Of a stretch of 64,000 bases of DNA, positions 1 through 7,966 are shown piece by piece. A program made the position numbers and the translations under genes. The notes beneath the pieces were generated by a model. That model did not search any database, was not told the origin of the DNA, and saw nothing but the letters and a program-made list of their open reading frames with translations. This DNA is from Clostridiaceae bacterium (GTDB taxonomy: Bacteria; Bacillota; Clostridia; Lachnospirales; Lachnospiraceae), in the NCBI GenBank assembly GCA_009911065.1, contig QXWR01000007.1:62001-126000 (forward strand), in the 5' to 3' direction. Within the stretch, counting starts at the first letter, position 1, and each line of letters opens with the position of its first letter.

Positions 1-332
1 ACAAATTCATAGTAGCGCCGCTCCTGGACCTCCATTACCGTAATATCCGTCATAACCCGGAACACACCATTGACCTGTGAGGTGATAATCCGCGCATAAT
101 TTTCGAATACGGTGGTCAGAATCTTCATCTTGTCCTTGGTAAATTTCCTGGGACTGTAAAAATCGTACTTGCTGTATTTGATCTCTGGTGTTTCTGGCTG
201 CTTTTTCTCTTCCTGCACTGCCACCTTCTGTTCCACCGGCGCCGGCGCACTGCTGGCGGCTCCGCCTCCGCCGCCACCCTGCATGGATTTCAGAAGTTCG
301 TCAATCTGACTTTGGGATAATACGTCTGCCAT
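1..332 (-). CDS. fliM: Flagellar motor switch protein FliM (partial, N-terminal part)
   Basis: FliM is part of the C-ring switch complex with FliG and FliN/FliY and binds phosphorylated CheY. Only the first 110 codons lie in the window; the gene runs off the left edge. The N-terminus reads MADVLSQSQIDELLKSM, the conserved CheY-binding segment, followed by a glycine run and a Pro/Glu linker, then the start of the FliM core (YDFYSPRKFTKDKMK). An AAGGTGG ribosome site precedes the ATG at 332. It starts 28 bp after motB ends, leaving no room for fliL, which often sits between these genes. The identification is secure. Confidence 0.93.
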   Translation of the reverse strand, partial: MADVLSQSQIDELLKSMQGGGGGGAASSAPAPVEQKVAVQEEKKQPETPEIKYSKYDFYSPRKFTKDKMKILTTVFENYARIITSQVNGVFRVMTDITVMEVQERRYYEF

Positions 333-360
333 TTTTTAAAACGCCACCTTTTCTCAATAG

Positions 361-1350
361 TTATTCCGCCGGCGGCTGTGCCGCTCCGTCCGGAACTGCC
401 GCCGGAACCGGGTTCGCTGCTTCTGCAGGTTCTGCCGGCGCTGCTGCCCCTGCAGGATTTGCCGCTTCTGCAGGAGGCTCTGCCCCGTCGGGAGCTTCCC
501 CGGAAGGAACCATGCTGGCGCTTCCCTCCATACTGCCGCCTGCTGACGAAAATCCGTCCGAATCGGAGGCATTTCCTTCACCACCATTGACTTCATTATA
601 GAAGTCGTTCATGGTCTTAATATCTGCCCCGTTATCAATAATCAAAAACTCCACCCGCCGGTTCTTGGCGATTCCCTCGCTGGTTGACGAAGTATCCACC
701 GGACGGTACTGGCCATAGCTGATTCCAATCAGTTTACTGGCATCAATAATATCCTTGCTCTGGATATAAGCTGCTACTTCTGCTGCACGCATGGAAGAAA
801 GAAGACGGTCTGTCCGGGCATTGTACTCTTCCGCAGAACTTACTTTTGCCGTATGGCCCATAATCTCAATCTGGGAAAAAGAATCTGCCTGGGGGGCAAT
901 GGCCTCGCAGAATATATCCAGCACTTTACATGCCTCTGTTGTCAGCTGAGAACTGTTTCCGGCAAAAAAGGCATGATTCTCAAAAGAGATAAACGCATAT
1001 CCTTCCCCTTTATTCATGCTTACCCCGTCTGCCATCTGGTTCTGCTGAAGCTTTTCCTGAAGAGTAATCCAAAGCTTATCCAGCTCATCCATCTCAATCT
1101 CATCTTCCATCTGAAGATTTCCAGATACGTCAAACTCTCCTTCCAACAGATTTTCATTAATGGCAATCTGCTGATCTTCATTGGAGTTAGGGAAAATACT
1201 TTTTACAAAGATCTCCCACTTCTGCTGGTCCAAACTGGACATGGAATACAACATAACAAAAAAGCACAAAAGAAGTGTGACCATGTCCCCATATGTATCC
1301 ATCCAGCTGCCGCAATCTTCTCCGCCGCCGCCTTTTTTTCTCCTGCTCAT
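361..1350 (-). CDS. motB: Flagellar motor stator protein MotB (OmpA family)
   Basis: MotB anchors the stator to peptidoglycan and forms the ion channel with MotA. The 329-aa product has a short basic cytoplasmic N-terminus, one membrane segment (about 20-38) with the ion-carrying Asp at about residue 22 (GDMVTLLLCFF), and a C-terminal OmpA-like peptidoglycan-binding domain (GHTAKVSSAEEYNARTD, then NRRVEFLI). An unusual tail of about 55 residues rich in Ala, Pro and Gly follows and is not part of the usual family. The start overlaps the motA stop as TGATG, so the two are translationally coupled. Confidence 0.95.
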   Translation of the reverse strand: MSRRKKGGGGEDCGSWMDTYGDMVTLLLCFFVMLYSMSSLDQQKWEIFVKSIFPNSNEDQQIAINENLLEGEFDVSGNLQMEDEIEMDELDKLWITLQEKLQQNQMADGVSMNKGEGYAFISFENHAFFAGNSSQLTTEACKVLDIFCEAIAPQADSFSQIEIMGHTAKVSSAEEYNARTDRLLSSMRAAEVAAYIQSKDIIDASKLIGISYGQYRPVDTSSTSEGIAKNRRVEFLIIDNGADIKTMNDFYNEVNGGEGNASDSDGFSSAGGSMEGSASMVPSGEAPDGAEPPAEAANPAGAAAPAEPAEAANPVPAAVPDGAAQPPAE

Positions 1351-2159
1351 CAGCCTTCTCCACCTCCGCCAGCTTTTTCAGCCTTCAAAAGAAGCTTCTT
1401 CTGCTGGGATTGTTTCATACAAGCCAGAAGATGTTCCCGAAGCATTTTGGGGTTCTCCCCTGCCTGGATTCCCATAAGCCCCTCAATTACAGTTGCACAA
1501 TAAAGCTCTTCCTCTGCTTCTCTCACTCTTAGTTTCTTTGCAATAGGCTGACAGAAAATGTTGGCAAAACCACTGCCGTAAAAGGTTGTAATCAACGCCA
1601 CTGACATATCCTGGCCCAGGCTGCTGGCTCCGCCGCCTCCTCCAAGGTCCAGACCTTTCAGCATGTTAATCAATCCAATCAGCGTACCGATCATACCAAA
1701 GGCCGGGGCATAGGATGAAGCCTTTTCATAAAGACCCGCTGCCTCGTCATGCCTTGCAATCATATCGTCCATTTGTTTTTCCAGCATATCCCGCACCTTA
1801 TCCGGGTCGCTGGCATCTACAATCATCAGCACGCTTTGTTTTAAGAATGGATCTTTGATTTCCTCTGCTTTTTCCTCCAAAGCAAGAAGACCGCTCTGTC
1901 TGGCAAGCATGGCCAGATCAACTAACTGATCGACCAGCTTGGGAATATTAAACTTTTTCCCCTTAAACAGCACCATAATGTGCTTGGGAACATCCAGCAG
2001 AATCCTTAAGGGATAACTGGCTGTAACTGCTGCTATCGTACCGCCGATAACGATTGCAAGGCTCTGCAGATCAATAAAGTTTCCGATCTTATCGATACCA
2101 ATCCCCCATAAACACAGCCCTATCGCCATAATTATGCCAATAAGCGTTGTTAAATCCAT
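1350..2159 (-). CDS. motA: Flagellar motor stator protein MotA
   Basis: MotA is the membrane stator subunit that turns ion flow into torque against FliG. The 269-aa length is normal. It begins MDLTTLIGIIMAIGLCLWGI, has four predicted membrane helices and a large cytoplasmic loop between helices 2 and 3. The YAPAFGMIGTLIGL segment holds the conserved channel proline. A GGAGGAAGAGG ribosome site precedes the ATG. Its stop overlaps the motB start by one base. Confidence 0.95.
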   Translation of the reverse strand: MDLTTLIGIIMAIGLCLWGIGIDKIGNFIDLQSLAIVIGGTIAAVTASYPLRILLDVPKHIMVLFKGKKFNIPKLVDQLVDLAMLARQSGLLALEEKAEEIKDPFLKQSVLMIVDASDPDKVRDMLEKQMDDMIARHDEAAGLYEKASSYAPAFGMIGTLIGLINMLKGLDLGGGGGASSLGQDMSVALITTFYGSGFANIFCQPIAKKLRVREAEEELYCATVIEGLMGIQAGENPKMLREHLLACMKQSQQKKLLLKAEKAGGGGEG

Positions 2160-2193
2160 TTTCCTCTTCCTCCTATTTCAACACCAAAAACGC

Positions 2194-2394
2194 TTATTTG
2201 CTCATGCCTTCATAGACAATACAGCTTTTGATAAACGCTCTGATCTGATCCATAATCGATTCTTCCGTATCTTTCACAAGGTAATAATCCCCGTTCATCA
2301 TTCTCACCTTTGTCTCCGGAATCGACTCCATGGATTGTATCTGGAGTAGATTCAGGTATAATACTTCTCCGTTGAGACGCGTAAGCTTTACCAT
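2194..2394 (-). CDS. flbD: Flagellar protein FlbD (SwrD-like)
   Basis: FlbD/SwrD is a small protein found in Firmicutes flagellar operons and linked to motor power. The 66-aa product begins MVKLTRLNGEVLYLN and contains a family-like centre (ESIPETKVRMMNGDYYLVKDTEE). I place the start at 2394 because GGGAGG stands seven bases upstream. The open frame continues upstream to an ATG at 2556, giving 120 aa, preceded by a weaker AGGA. That longer form has a basic N-terminus unlike FlbD, so it is less likely. It sits between flgE and motA, its usual place. Confidence 0.85.
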   Translation of the reverse strand: MVKLTRLNGEVLYLNLLQIQSMESIPETKVRMMNGDYYLVKDTEESIMDQIRAFIKSCIVYEGMSK

Positions 2395-2640
2395 GCCTTT
2401 ACCTCCCTGGTCCCCCACCTGATTCGACGCATCCCCGGAGGGGAAACCGTAGCGCTCATAGCGCTCCCGGTTTCTGTCTCCAAATATCCGTTCTTTTCTT
2501 GCTTTACGGGCGCGGTCCATAATCTTCTGATTTTCCGTTTTCCGCCTGATTCTCATTCTTTTTCCTGTTTTGGCTTTCTGCCTGTTTTGCTGACTTCCTG
2601 CAATTAAAGGTTCTTACAGGGATTTCTTACTGCTGTCTCA

Positions 2641-3609
2641 TTATCTCTTCATGGCAACCAAATCCGAAAGCATCTCGTCCGAAACCGTGATCATCTTGGT
2701 GTTAGACTGGAAGCCTCTATGAGTGGTGATCATATCTGAGAACTCTTTTGCCAGGTCCACGTTGGATGCTTCTACGTAGCCGGTCATAAGGTCTGGGTTG
2801 GCACCGCCAGCAAAAGAAGCAGTGGCATCACCTGCGTTATCATTTTTACTTGTTTTATAATAATTGCCACCAGATTTTGTTAAACCATTTGGGTTTTGGA
2901 AGGTAGCAATTGCAACTTTCCCAAGGGAAACAGTGGCTGTATCTTTTTTGGGCGGAGTCCCAGAATTTGGGACCTCATATTCAACACTTGCCATAATTTC
3001 ACCAGCACTATTAATCGAAATGTTTTTTGAAATCAAAACATCTTCCTGTCCATATACAAAGCTCGGATCTGTTTCTGGCACCCAGCCAGTCGCTGGCATA
3101 CGCATCGGAACTAACGCAGTTGTATCATAAGACCATGTCTTGTTAGTTGCATCATAGGTTGATTTGAATCCATATACAAAGTTCTTGTCTCCATCTACTA
3201 CATAACCATTACTATCCAAAGAAAATTGCCCTACTCTAGTAAAAGAAAAGTCTCTATCTTTAAAATCTGCCGGATCTGCATCATCAATCTTGGTTGGTTT
3301 CACTATAAAAAATCCGTCACCACTAATACTGGCATTAAAACCACCCACATAAGTAGGAGTGCTCGCCGTCATATCCATTCCGATAGTTCCCATTAATGCA
3401 CCATAACCATACTGTGCCGTATTCGCACCAGCCGCAGTTTCCGTACCAGCTGTAGAAGAATTAGAAGTCTGATACATCGCCTCCTTAAACGTATACGTCT
3501 GTGCCTTAAATCCAAATGTATTTACGTTAGCAATATTATGTCCTACTACGTCCATCTTGTTCTGGTGGGCGCGAAGACCCGCCACTGCTGCATCCATTGC
3601 TCTTAACAT
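2641..3609 (-). CDS. flgE: Flagellar hook protein FlgE (intact copy)
   Basis: FlgE subunits build the hook that joins basal body and filament. The 322-aa product has the conserved N-terminal rod/hook segment (AGLRAHQNKMDVVGHNIANVNTFGFKAQ), a variable middle, and the C-terminal flg_bbr_C segment (GYVEASNVDLAKEFSDMITTHRGFQSN). It is shorter than the roughly 400 aa of Enterobacteria but normal for Clostridia. A second copy lies immediately upstream at 3740-4770. The two are nearly identical at both ends and diverge in the middle, as expected for a tandem duplication followed by divergence of the exposed domain. Confidence 0.93.
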   Translation of the reverse strand: MLRAMDAAVAGLRAHQNKMDVVGHNIANVNTFGFKAQTYTFKEAMYQTSNSSTAGTETAAGANTAQYGYGALMGTIGMDMTASTPTYVGGFNASISGDGFFIVKPTKIDDADPADFKDRDFSFTRVGQFSLDSNGYVVDGDKNFVYGFKSTYDATNKTWSYDTTALVPMRMPATGWVPETDPSFVYGQEDVLISKNISINSAGEIMASVEYEVPNSGTPPKKDTATVSLGKVAIATFQNPNGLTKSGGNYYKTSKNDNAGDATASFAGGANPDLMTGYVEASNVDLAKEFSDMITTHRGFQSNTKMITVSDEMLSDLVAMKR

Positions 3610-3739
3610 ATCTTATTCTTTTCCTTTCTTCAGAACTGCTGTCCTGTCTTTTCTATTCATCAACAAGCCAGACATCCGTTTTAAGGATTTTCTGTAAAAG
3701 GAACGATACCAAATATTATAAAGAGCCACTCTGTTTTCT

Positions 3740-4770
3740 TTATCGTTTCATACTTACTAAATCAGACAACATCTCGTCTGATACTGTAATCATCTTTGTA
3801 TTGGACTGAAAACCCCTGTGTGTCGTAATCATGTCAGAAAACTCCTTTGCAAGATCTACATTGGAGGCTTCTACATAACCCGGCATCAGGTCGGGAGCGG
3901 CTCCTCCGGCGATAGTAGCCTGTGCATCACCGGCATTGTCCCCTTTGCTTGTTGTATAATAATTTCCGCCTGCTTTTGTCAGTCCATTGGGGTTCTGGAA
4001 GGTAGCAACTGCAACTTTTCCTAAAGAAAGAACTGCAGTACCTTTTTTTACGGTTTGATTTGCGGCTGGAGGTACAATAATATTACCAGTAGCATCTTCA
4101 CTGTACTCATACTCAATCTTTGCCATAATCTCGCCCGCACTGTTAATTGTTACCTCTTGTGCCAATATTGTCGGCCCATCTTCATAGGAAAATTCTGCCT
4201 TTGCCGGGTCCATCTTATCTGGATCTGTATTATTCGGTTTAGACGGTACATAACTGCCTTTATCCGGCATACGTATCGGCACCAGATTATCCATTTCCAG
4301 CTCGCCATTATCCTCATTACTTGGCGCAAAACCAAAAACAAAGTTTTTATCCCCATCCACCAGATAACCATTACTGTCCAATGTAAACTGACCTACTCTG
4401 GTAAAATAATAAGCGTTGTCCTTAATATTATCCGGAGCGCTTCCTCCTTTTAATGATTTCACCAGAAAGAAACCATCTCCGCTTATGCTGGCATTAAGCC
4501 CCCCCCCACATAAGTGGGCGTACTGGCTGTCATATCCATACCAATGGTTCCCATCAATGCGCCGTAACCGAACTGAGCCGCATTGCTGCCGCCAGCCTCT
4601 GCTGTTCCGCCGGTGGATGAGCTGGAGGTCTGGTACATGGCCTCCTTAAACGTATAAGTCTGTGCCTTAAATCCGAATGTATTTACATTGGCAATATTAT
4701 GTCCTACCACGTCCATCTTGTTCTGGTGGGCGCGAAGACCTGCCACTGCTGAATCCATCGCTCTTAACAT
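3740..4770 (-). pseudogene. flgE: Second flagellar hook gene flgE, frameshifted at a G9 tract
   Basis: This is a paralogue of the hook gene just downstream. The first 95 codons (4770-4483) encode the conserved hook N-terminus and end in a stop. The remainder is open in another frame (from 4462 to 3740) and encodes the rest, including GGNYYTTSKGDNAGD and the conserved C-terminus. The break lies at nine consecutive G on the coding strand (plus 4499-4507). Seven G would give YVGGLNASISGDGFF, matching YVGGFNASISGDGFF of the intact copy; ten G would add one Gly and also restore the frame. It may be a pseudogene, a phase-variable gene in its OFF state, a slippage-expressed gene, or a sequencing error in a homopolymer. 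Confidence 0.85.
4499..4507 (-). repeat. Homopolymer G9 tract inside the second flgE
   Basis: There are nine C on the plus strand (G9 on the coding strand) exactly at the reading-frame break. Such tracts are prone to slipped-strand mispairing. In the intact copy the same Gly codons are written with mixed third bases, so no homopolymer exists there. Confidence 0.9.
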
Positions 4771-4856
4771 AGTTTTCTTTTCCTTTCCTTAAAGCTGCTG
4801 TCCCTCTCGTCTGCACATCCGGCAGACGAGATCAACACCCTCTCCTGAGGTCCTGT

Positions 4857-5237
4857 TTACAAAAGAACAGCGCTGTCAATATTGGTAAATACCCGTTCCT
4901 TCATATCCTGCTGGCCCATAGTAGTGACCACCGTGTTATTGGGAACATTCACAATAAACACTCCCTGAGCGCCAATAATCGCCACATCTTTCGCGCCTTT
5001 TTTCCTGGCGCCTTCCACTGCATGCTCCAAATCGTTCATCAGCTGGCTGTCCATGGCAATTCCCCGCTCATTGAGCCTTTTTGCGGCATGTTTGGAAAAA
5101 TTCAGTCCCACCCCGGCCTTTTCCTGAAGAAGCTGGCCAAACTCCGTCTGACGCTCCCCTGTCCCAGGTGCCTGTCGTTGCTGGTGGGGGATGCCAGGTA
5201 CGCTGTTTTCATAAATACGCATTCCGTTCACATCCAT
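4857..5237 (-). CDS. Flagellar operon protein, TIGR02530 family
   Basis: This is a small protein of unknown exact role found between flgD and flgE in many Firmicutes operons. The 126-aa product carries the family core NFSKHAAKRLNERGI and KDVAIIGAQGVFIVNVPNNTVVTTM. The start is the ATG at 5237, which has AGAGGA six bases upstream; a TTG further upstream (5255) lies inside that ribosome site and is rejected. Its position between flgD and the hook genes suggests a role in hook assembly, but that is inference from context. Confidence 0.85.
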   Translation of the reverse strand: MDVNGMRIYENSVPGIPHQQRQAPGTGERQTEFGQLLQEKAGVGLNFSKHAAKRLNERGIAMDSQLMNDLEHAVEGARKKGAKDVAIIGAQGVFIVNVPNNTVVTTMGQQDMKERVFTNIDSAVLL

Positions 5238-5273
5238 AACAGTTCCTCTTTCCAAAAGCCTGTTTTCTTTTCT

Positions 5274-5861
5274 TTAAATTAATGCCGTTGGTTCTGGTTC
5301 TTTGGAAGAATCTCCTTCTCCTTCTCCTTCTCCTTCTCCTTCGACGTCTCCATCTCCTTCGTCTCCCTCATCTTCTCCTTCCACAGGATCTTTCTTAAAG
5401 GGATTCGGCACCTTACCCATGCCTACCAAATGAGACAGCTGATACTCCTTTTCATCTCCTTCAATCTTAATCGTCGGATTGCCGGAAGTAAAGTTGACCC
5501 ACTCCACTTTAGCATATTTTACATCTACTGGCGTCTCTTGTCCATAGGCATTTTCCTCTGTTACTGCCATGGTCACTTCCTGCCCTACTAACCCTGCTGC
5601 ATAAGTCTGAGTAGATACTGCCGTAGCATTCTTCATGGAGTCCGACATGGTAGTCATTGACTGAACCATCGCCATCTGAACCATCTGAGCCATGATTTCG
5701 CTGTTATCCATAGGATTGGTCATATCCTGATTCTGCAGCTGTGTAGCCAACAGTTGGAAAAATCCTGTCATGGTAATAGTATTTCTGTCATTGGCCTCTG
5801 GTGTATACGATTGAGTCGCATACGGGTTCGAAGTACCGCTGACTGATAAACTGTCTGCCAT
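5274..5861 (-). CDS. flgD: Flagellar hook capping protein FlgD
   Basis: FlgD caps the growing hook and is needed to add FlgE subunits. The 195-aa product has the conserved N-terminal segment FFQLLATQLQNQDMTNPMDNSEIMAQMVQMAMVQSM. It then has a short domain ending in a SLVG-like region (HLVGMGKVPNPF). The long C-terminal Ig/tudor half of enterobacterial FlgD is missing, as in other Clostridia. The tail is an acidic Gly/Glu run encoded by a hexanucleotide repeat (5311-5342). Confidence 0.93.
   Translation of the reverse strand: MADSLSVSGTSNPYATQSYTPEANDRNTITMTGFFQLLATQLQNQDMTNPMDNSEIMAQMVQMAMVQSMTTMSDSMKNATAVSTQTYAAGLVGQEVTMAVTEENAYGQETPVDVKYAKVEWVNFTSGNPTIKIEGDEKEYQLSHLVGMGKVPNPFKKDPVEGEDEGDEGDGDVEGEGEGEGEGDSSKEPEPTALI
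5311..5342 (-). repeat. Hexanucleotide tandem repeat in flgD tail
   Basis: Five perfect copies of TCTCCT on the plus strand (GGA/GAA on the coding strand) encode alternating Gly and Glu near the FlgD C-terminus. The unit is a multiple of three, so copy-number change would alter tail length without breaking the frame. Confidence 0.85.
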
Positions 5862-5919
5862 AATGCTTCTGTCTCCTTTTCTGCTCTTCCTGCTTTCGCT
5901 ATGCTTAGCCTTAACCGCT

Positions 5920-7182
5920 TCAAATCAACCCTAACCGAAGCTGCTGGGCAAAAGAATCGCTTTGCTGTTCCTTTTTCTCCGGTTCCTGCTGTCTTTCTTC
6001 CCTATGACCCTGCTGACCTGCGCCATGTTTGTTCTCCTGATACTCTTCCTGCTCCTGTGGCTGCTGGGTCACAATCACGGTCTCCTGTCCGGTCTTCTCT
6101 TCCAGAATCGACGCGATCTCCGCTGCTTTGGCATTTAAAATCTCCAAAGTTTTCGGATTAGTAGCCAGAATCGAAACAGCTGCCCGCCCTGCCTCGTAGG
6201 TCATTCGAATGGTCAGTTTTCCAAGAGATGCTGGTTCCAGTTCAATGGTCAAAGTCTTTCCCGTATCCGGAAGTTTCGCTGCCAAAGTCTTTCCCAAATC
6301 TTCCGGAAGAGCTTGGGGCGTGGTCTTCATGGACATGACTCCCGAATGGGACTCTTCCTGAAATAAAGGCTGCTCCATTCGGCCGTTTGCAGAAAATATT
6401 CCGGTCTCATTAAGAGACTGATACATCCCGGTATCCTGTGTTGACCCTTCAGTTTTTTGATTTCTCTGGCTTTCCAAATCACTCCGGATATTTCTTTCCT
6501 GACTTTTTGGCTCTCTGGAATCGGTCTCTGAACCAGTGTCCTTGTGGTTTTTCACCGGCTCTGTCACTTTTGGCTCTGTGTTCTCCACCGTTTCAGGCTC
6601 TTGTGTCTTTTCCAGTTCCACAGGCTTTGATGTCTTCTCCTGTGTCTCGGCTGCCTTGATCTCTGTAATTGGAGCTGACTCTGCTTCGGTTCCCCCATTG
6701 GCCTGATGAGGACCTTCGGTAACTTTTGTTCTTTCCAAAGTCACTGCTTCTGCTGCCTCGGTCACAAGCTCTTCTGCCGCAACCGGCTCCACTACTGCCT
6801 GCTGTTCCGGCTCCACCTCTGTAATCTGCACAGCTGCCTGCTGAAGAAGAACCTGCTGAAGAGCTTCTAACTGTCTCGCTGCTTCCACATCTTCCTTCAT
6901 CTCATCTGCGCTGGATTCTTCTGTGCCATCCGATGGCTTCTTTGCCGATGTATCCTCGGTCTTGCCGCTCTCAGGCTTTCCGGCCTCGGTCTTGGGTTCT
7001 TCTGGCTTTCCGGTCTCTGGCTTTTTTGCTGACTCTAAGTCCGCACTTTCTGCCCGGTCCTTCTTCACCTGCAAAAGCTTATTAAAGTTATCATTCTTTA
7101 CGGAAGTTCCCTGTGAAACCAACTTTTGGCCTCCACTGACTTTCCCAGCTGTCATACTTTGCATCTTTACTGCTGCTTCCAC
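5920..7182 (-). CDS. fliK: Flagellar hook-length control protein FliK
   Basis: FliK is secreted during hook growth and switches export specificity when the hook is complete. The 420-aa product has a long, low-complexity N-terminal part rich in Glu, Lys, Pro and Thr (the ruler) and a C-terminal Flg_hook domain (TGKTLTIELEPASLGKLTIRM, then EILNAKAAEIASILEEKTG). The start is the GTG at 7182, six bases after AGGAGG; a TTG three bases upstream is too close. A terminator-like hairpin separates it from fliJ. Confidence 0.9.
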   Translation of the reverse strand: MEAAVKMQSMTAGKVSGGQKLVSQGTSVKNDNFNKLLQVKKDRAESADLESAKKPETGKPEEPKTEAGKPESGKTEDTSAKKPSDGTEESSADEMKEDVEAARQLEALQQVLLQQAAVQITEVEPEQQAVVEPVAAEELVTEAAEAVTLERTKVTEGPHQANGGTEAESAPITEIKAAETQEKTSKPVELEKTQEPETVENTEPKVTEPVKNHKDTGSETDSREPKSQERNIRSDLESQRNQKTEGSTQDTGMYQSLNETGIFSANGRMEQPLFQEESHSGVMSMKTTPQALPEDLGKTLAAKLPDTGKTLTIELEPASLGKLTIRMTYEAGRAAVSILATNPKTLEILNAKAAEIASILEEKTGQETVIVTQQPQEQEEYQENKHGAGQQGHREERQQEPEKKEQQSDSFAQQLRLGLI

Positions 7183-7314
7183 CAAATCCCTCCTTTCTTT
7201 CCTATAATAATATTTATAATCAACAGTCGTAAAACTGTGATTATCCGATTTTCCAAAATTCCCGAATCCATTCCCCTAAATTTCTCAATCCAGAGGACCC
7301 CACCCACGCATAGC

Positions 7315-7332
7315 AAAAGCCCCTTTGGGGGC
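7315..7332 (-). terminator. Hairpin terminator or attenuator between fliJ and fliK
   Basis: On the minus strand GCCCC, a short loop and GGGGC are followed by TTTT. It lies in the roughly 300-bp gap 7183-7485, unusually long for this operon. The rest of the gap is AT-rich; no convincing second promoter was seen. It would reduce read-through from fliJ into fliK and the hook genes. Confidence 0.6.
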
Positions 7333-7485
7333 ATAATTTCGCCACACGAATATACTATATCACAAAAAAATACAAATTTCTACGCAATATGATAAATTTC
7401 CAAATTTTATACCTTAATATTTTATTACCAATCCCGTTTTTTGGTTCCTGTTCCATATTTAGGAAAAATCATAACCCAAAACGGC

Positions 7486-7950
7486 TCATCCTCCCCGGTA
7501 CTGCTGCCTTCTCATCCGCATGGCCGCCCCAGACACAAATTCTTCTACAAACAGTTCGTCCGCCTTTGCCACTTCTTTCTGATACTCCACCAATTTTCGC
7601 TCTTTTAATTTTTCAAACCGGGACGTGTCCACTTTCGCGTTAATCACTTCTTGCTTTTTTGCGTTTTCCTGCTTTTTTAACACCTTCAGCCGTTCTTTTT
7701 CTTCATCAATGATTTCTCCCATTCTTCCAATGCACATATCGAACAGCCGGTAATTTTCAATGGAAGTTCCATCTTCTTTGGCCTGGTCAAACTGATTCTC
7801 ATATCCGGAAAGTTCCCGGTGCAGTCCCCGAATCTCCTCCTGCTTCAGATTTACATTTTGAATAATGGCCGCATGTTCGGTCTTTAAATTATCCAGAACC
7901 TGAGTTTTATAAGCCAGAACGCTTTCCAGCCTGTACTGAAACTGTTTCAC
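7486..7950 (-). CDS. fliJ: Flagellar export chaperone FliJ
   Basis: FliJ is the central stalk-like coiled-coil of the export ATPase, acting with FliI and FliH. The 154-aa product is almost entirely helical and charged, starting KQFQYRLESVLAYKTQVLDNLKTEHA, with FliJ-type heptads throughout. It lies directly after fliI with a 16-bp gap, the conserved order. Length is normal. Confidence 0.88.
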   Translation of the reverse strand: MKQFQYRLESVLAYKTQVLDNLKTEHAAIIQNVNLKQEEIRGLHRELSGYENQFDQAKEDGTSIENYRLFDMCIGRMGEIIDEEKERLKVLKKQENAKKQEVINAKVDTSRFEKLKERKLVEYQKEVAKADELFVEEFVSGAAMRMRRQQYRGG

Positions 7951-7966
7951 AACTCATCCTCCCTGA

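Noticed and set aside
853..1503. 216-aa plus-strand open frame opposite motB/motA
   Set aside because: Shadow of motA/motB, which are certain; no recognisable protein features.
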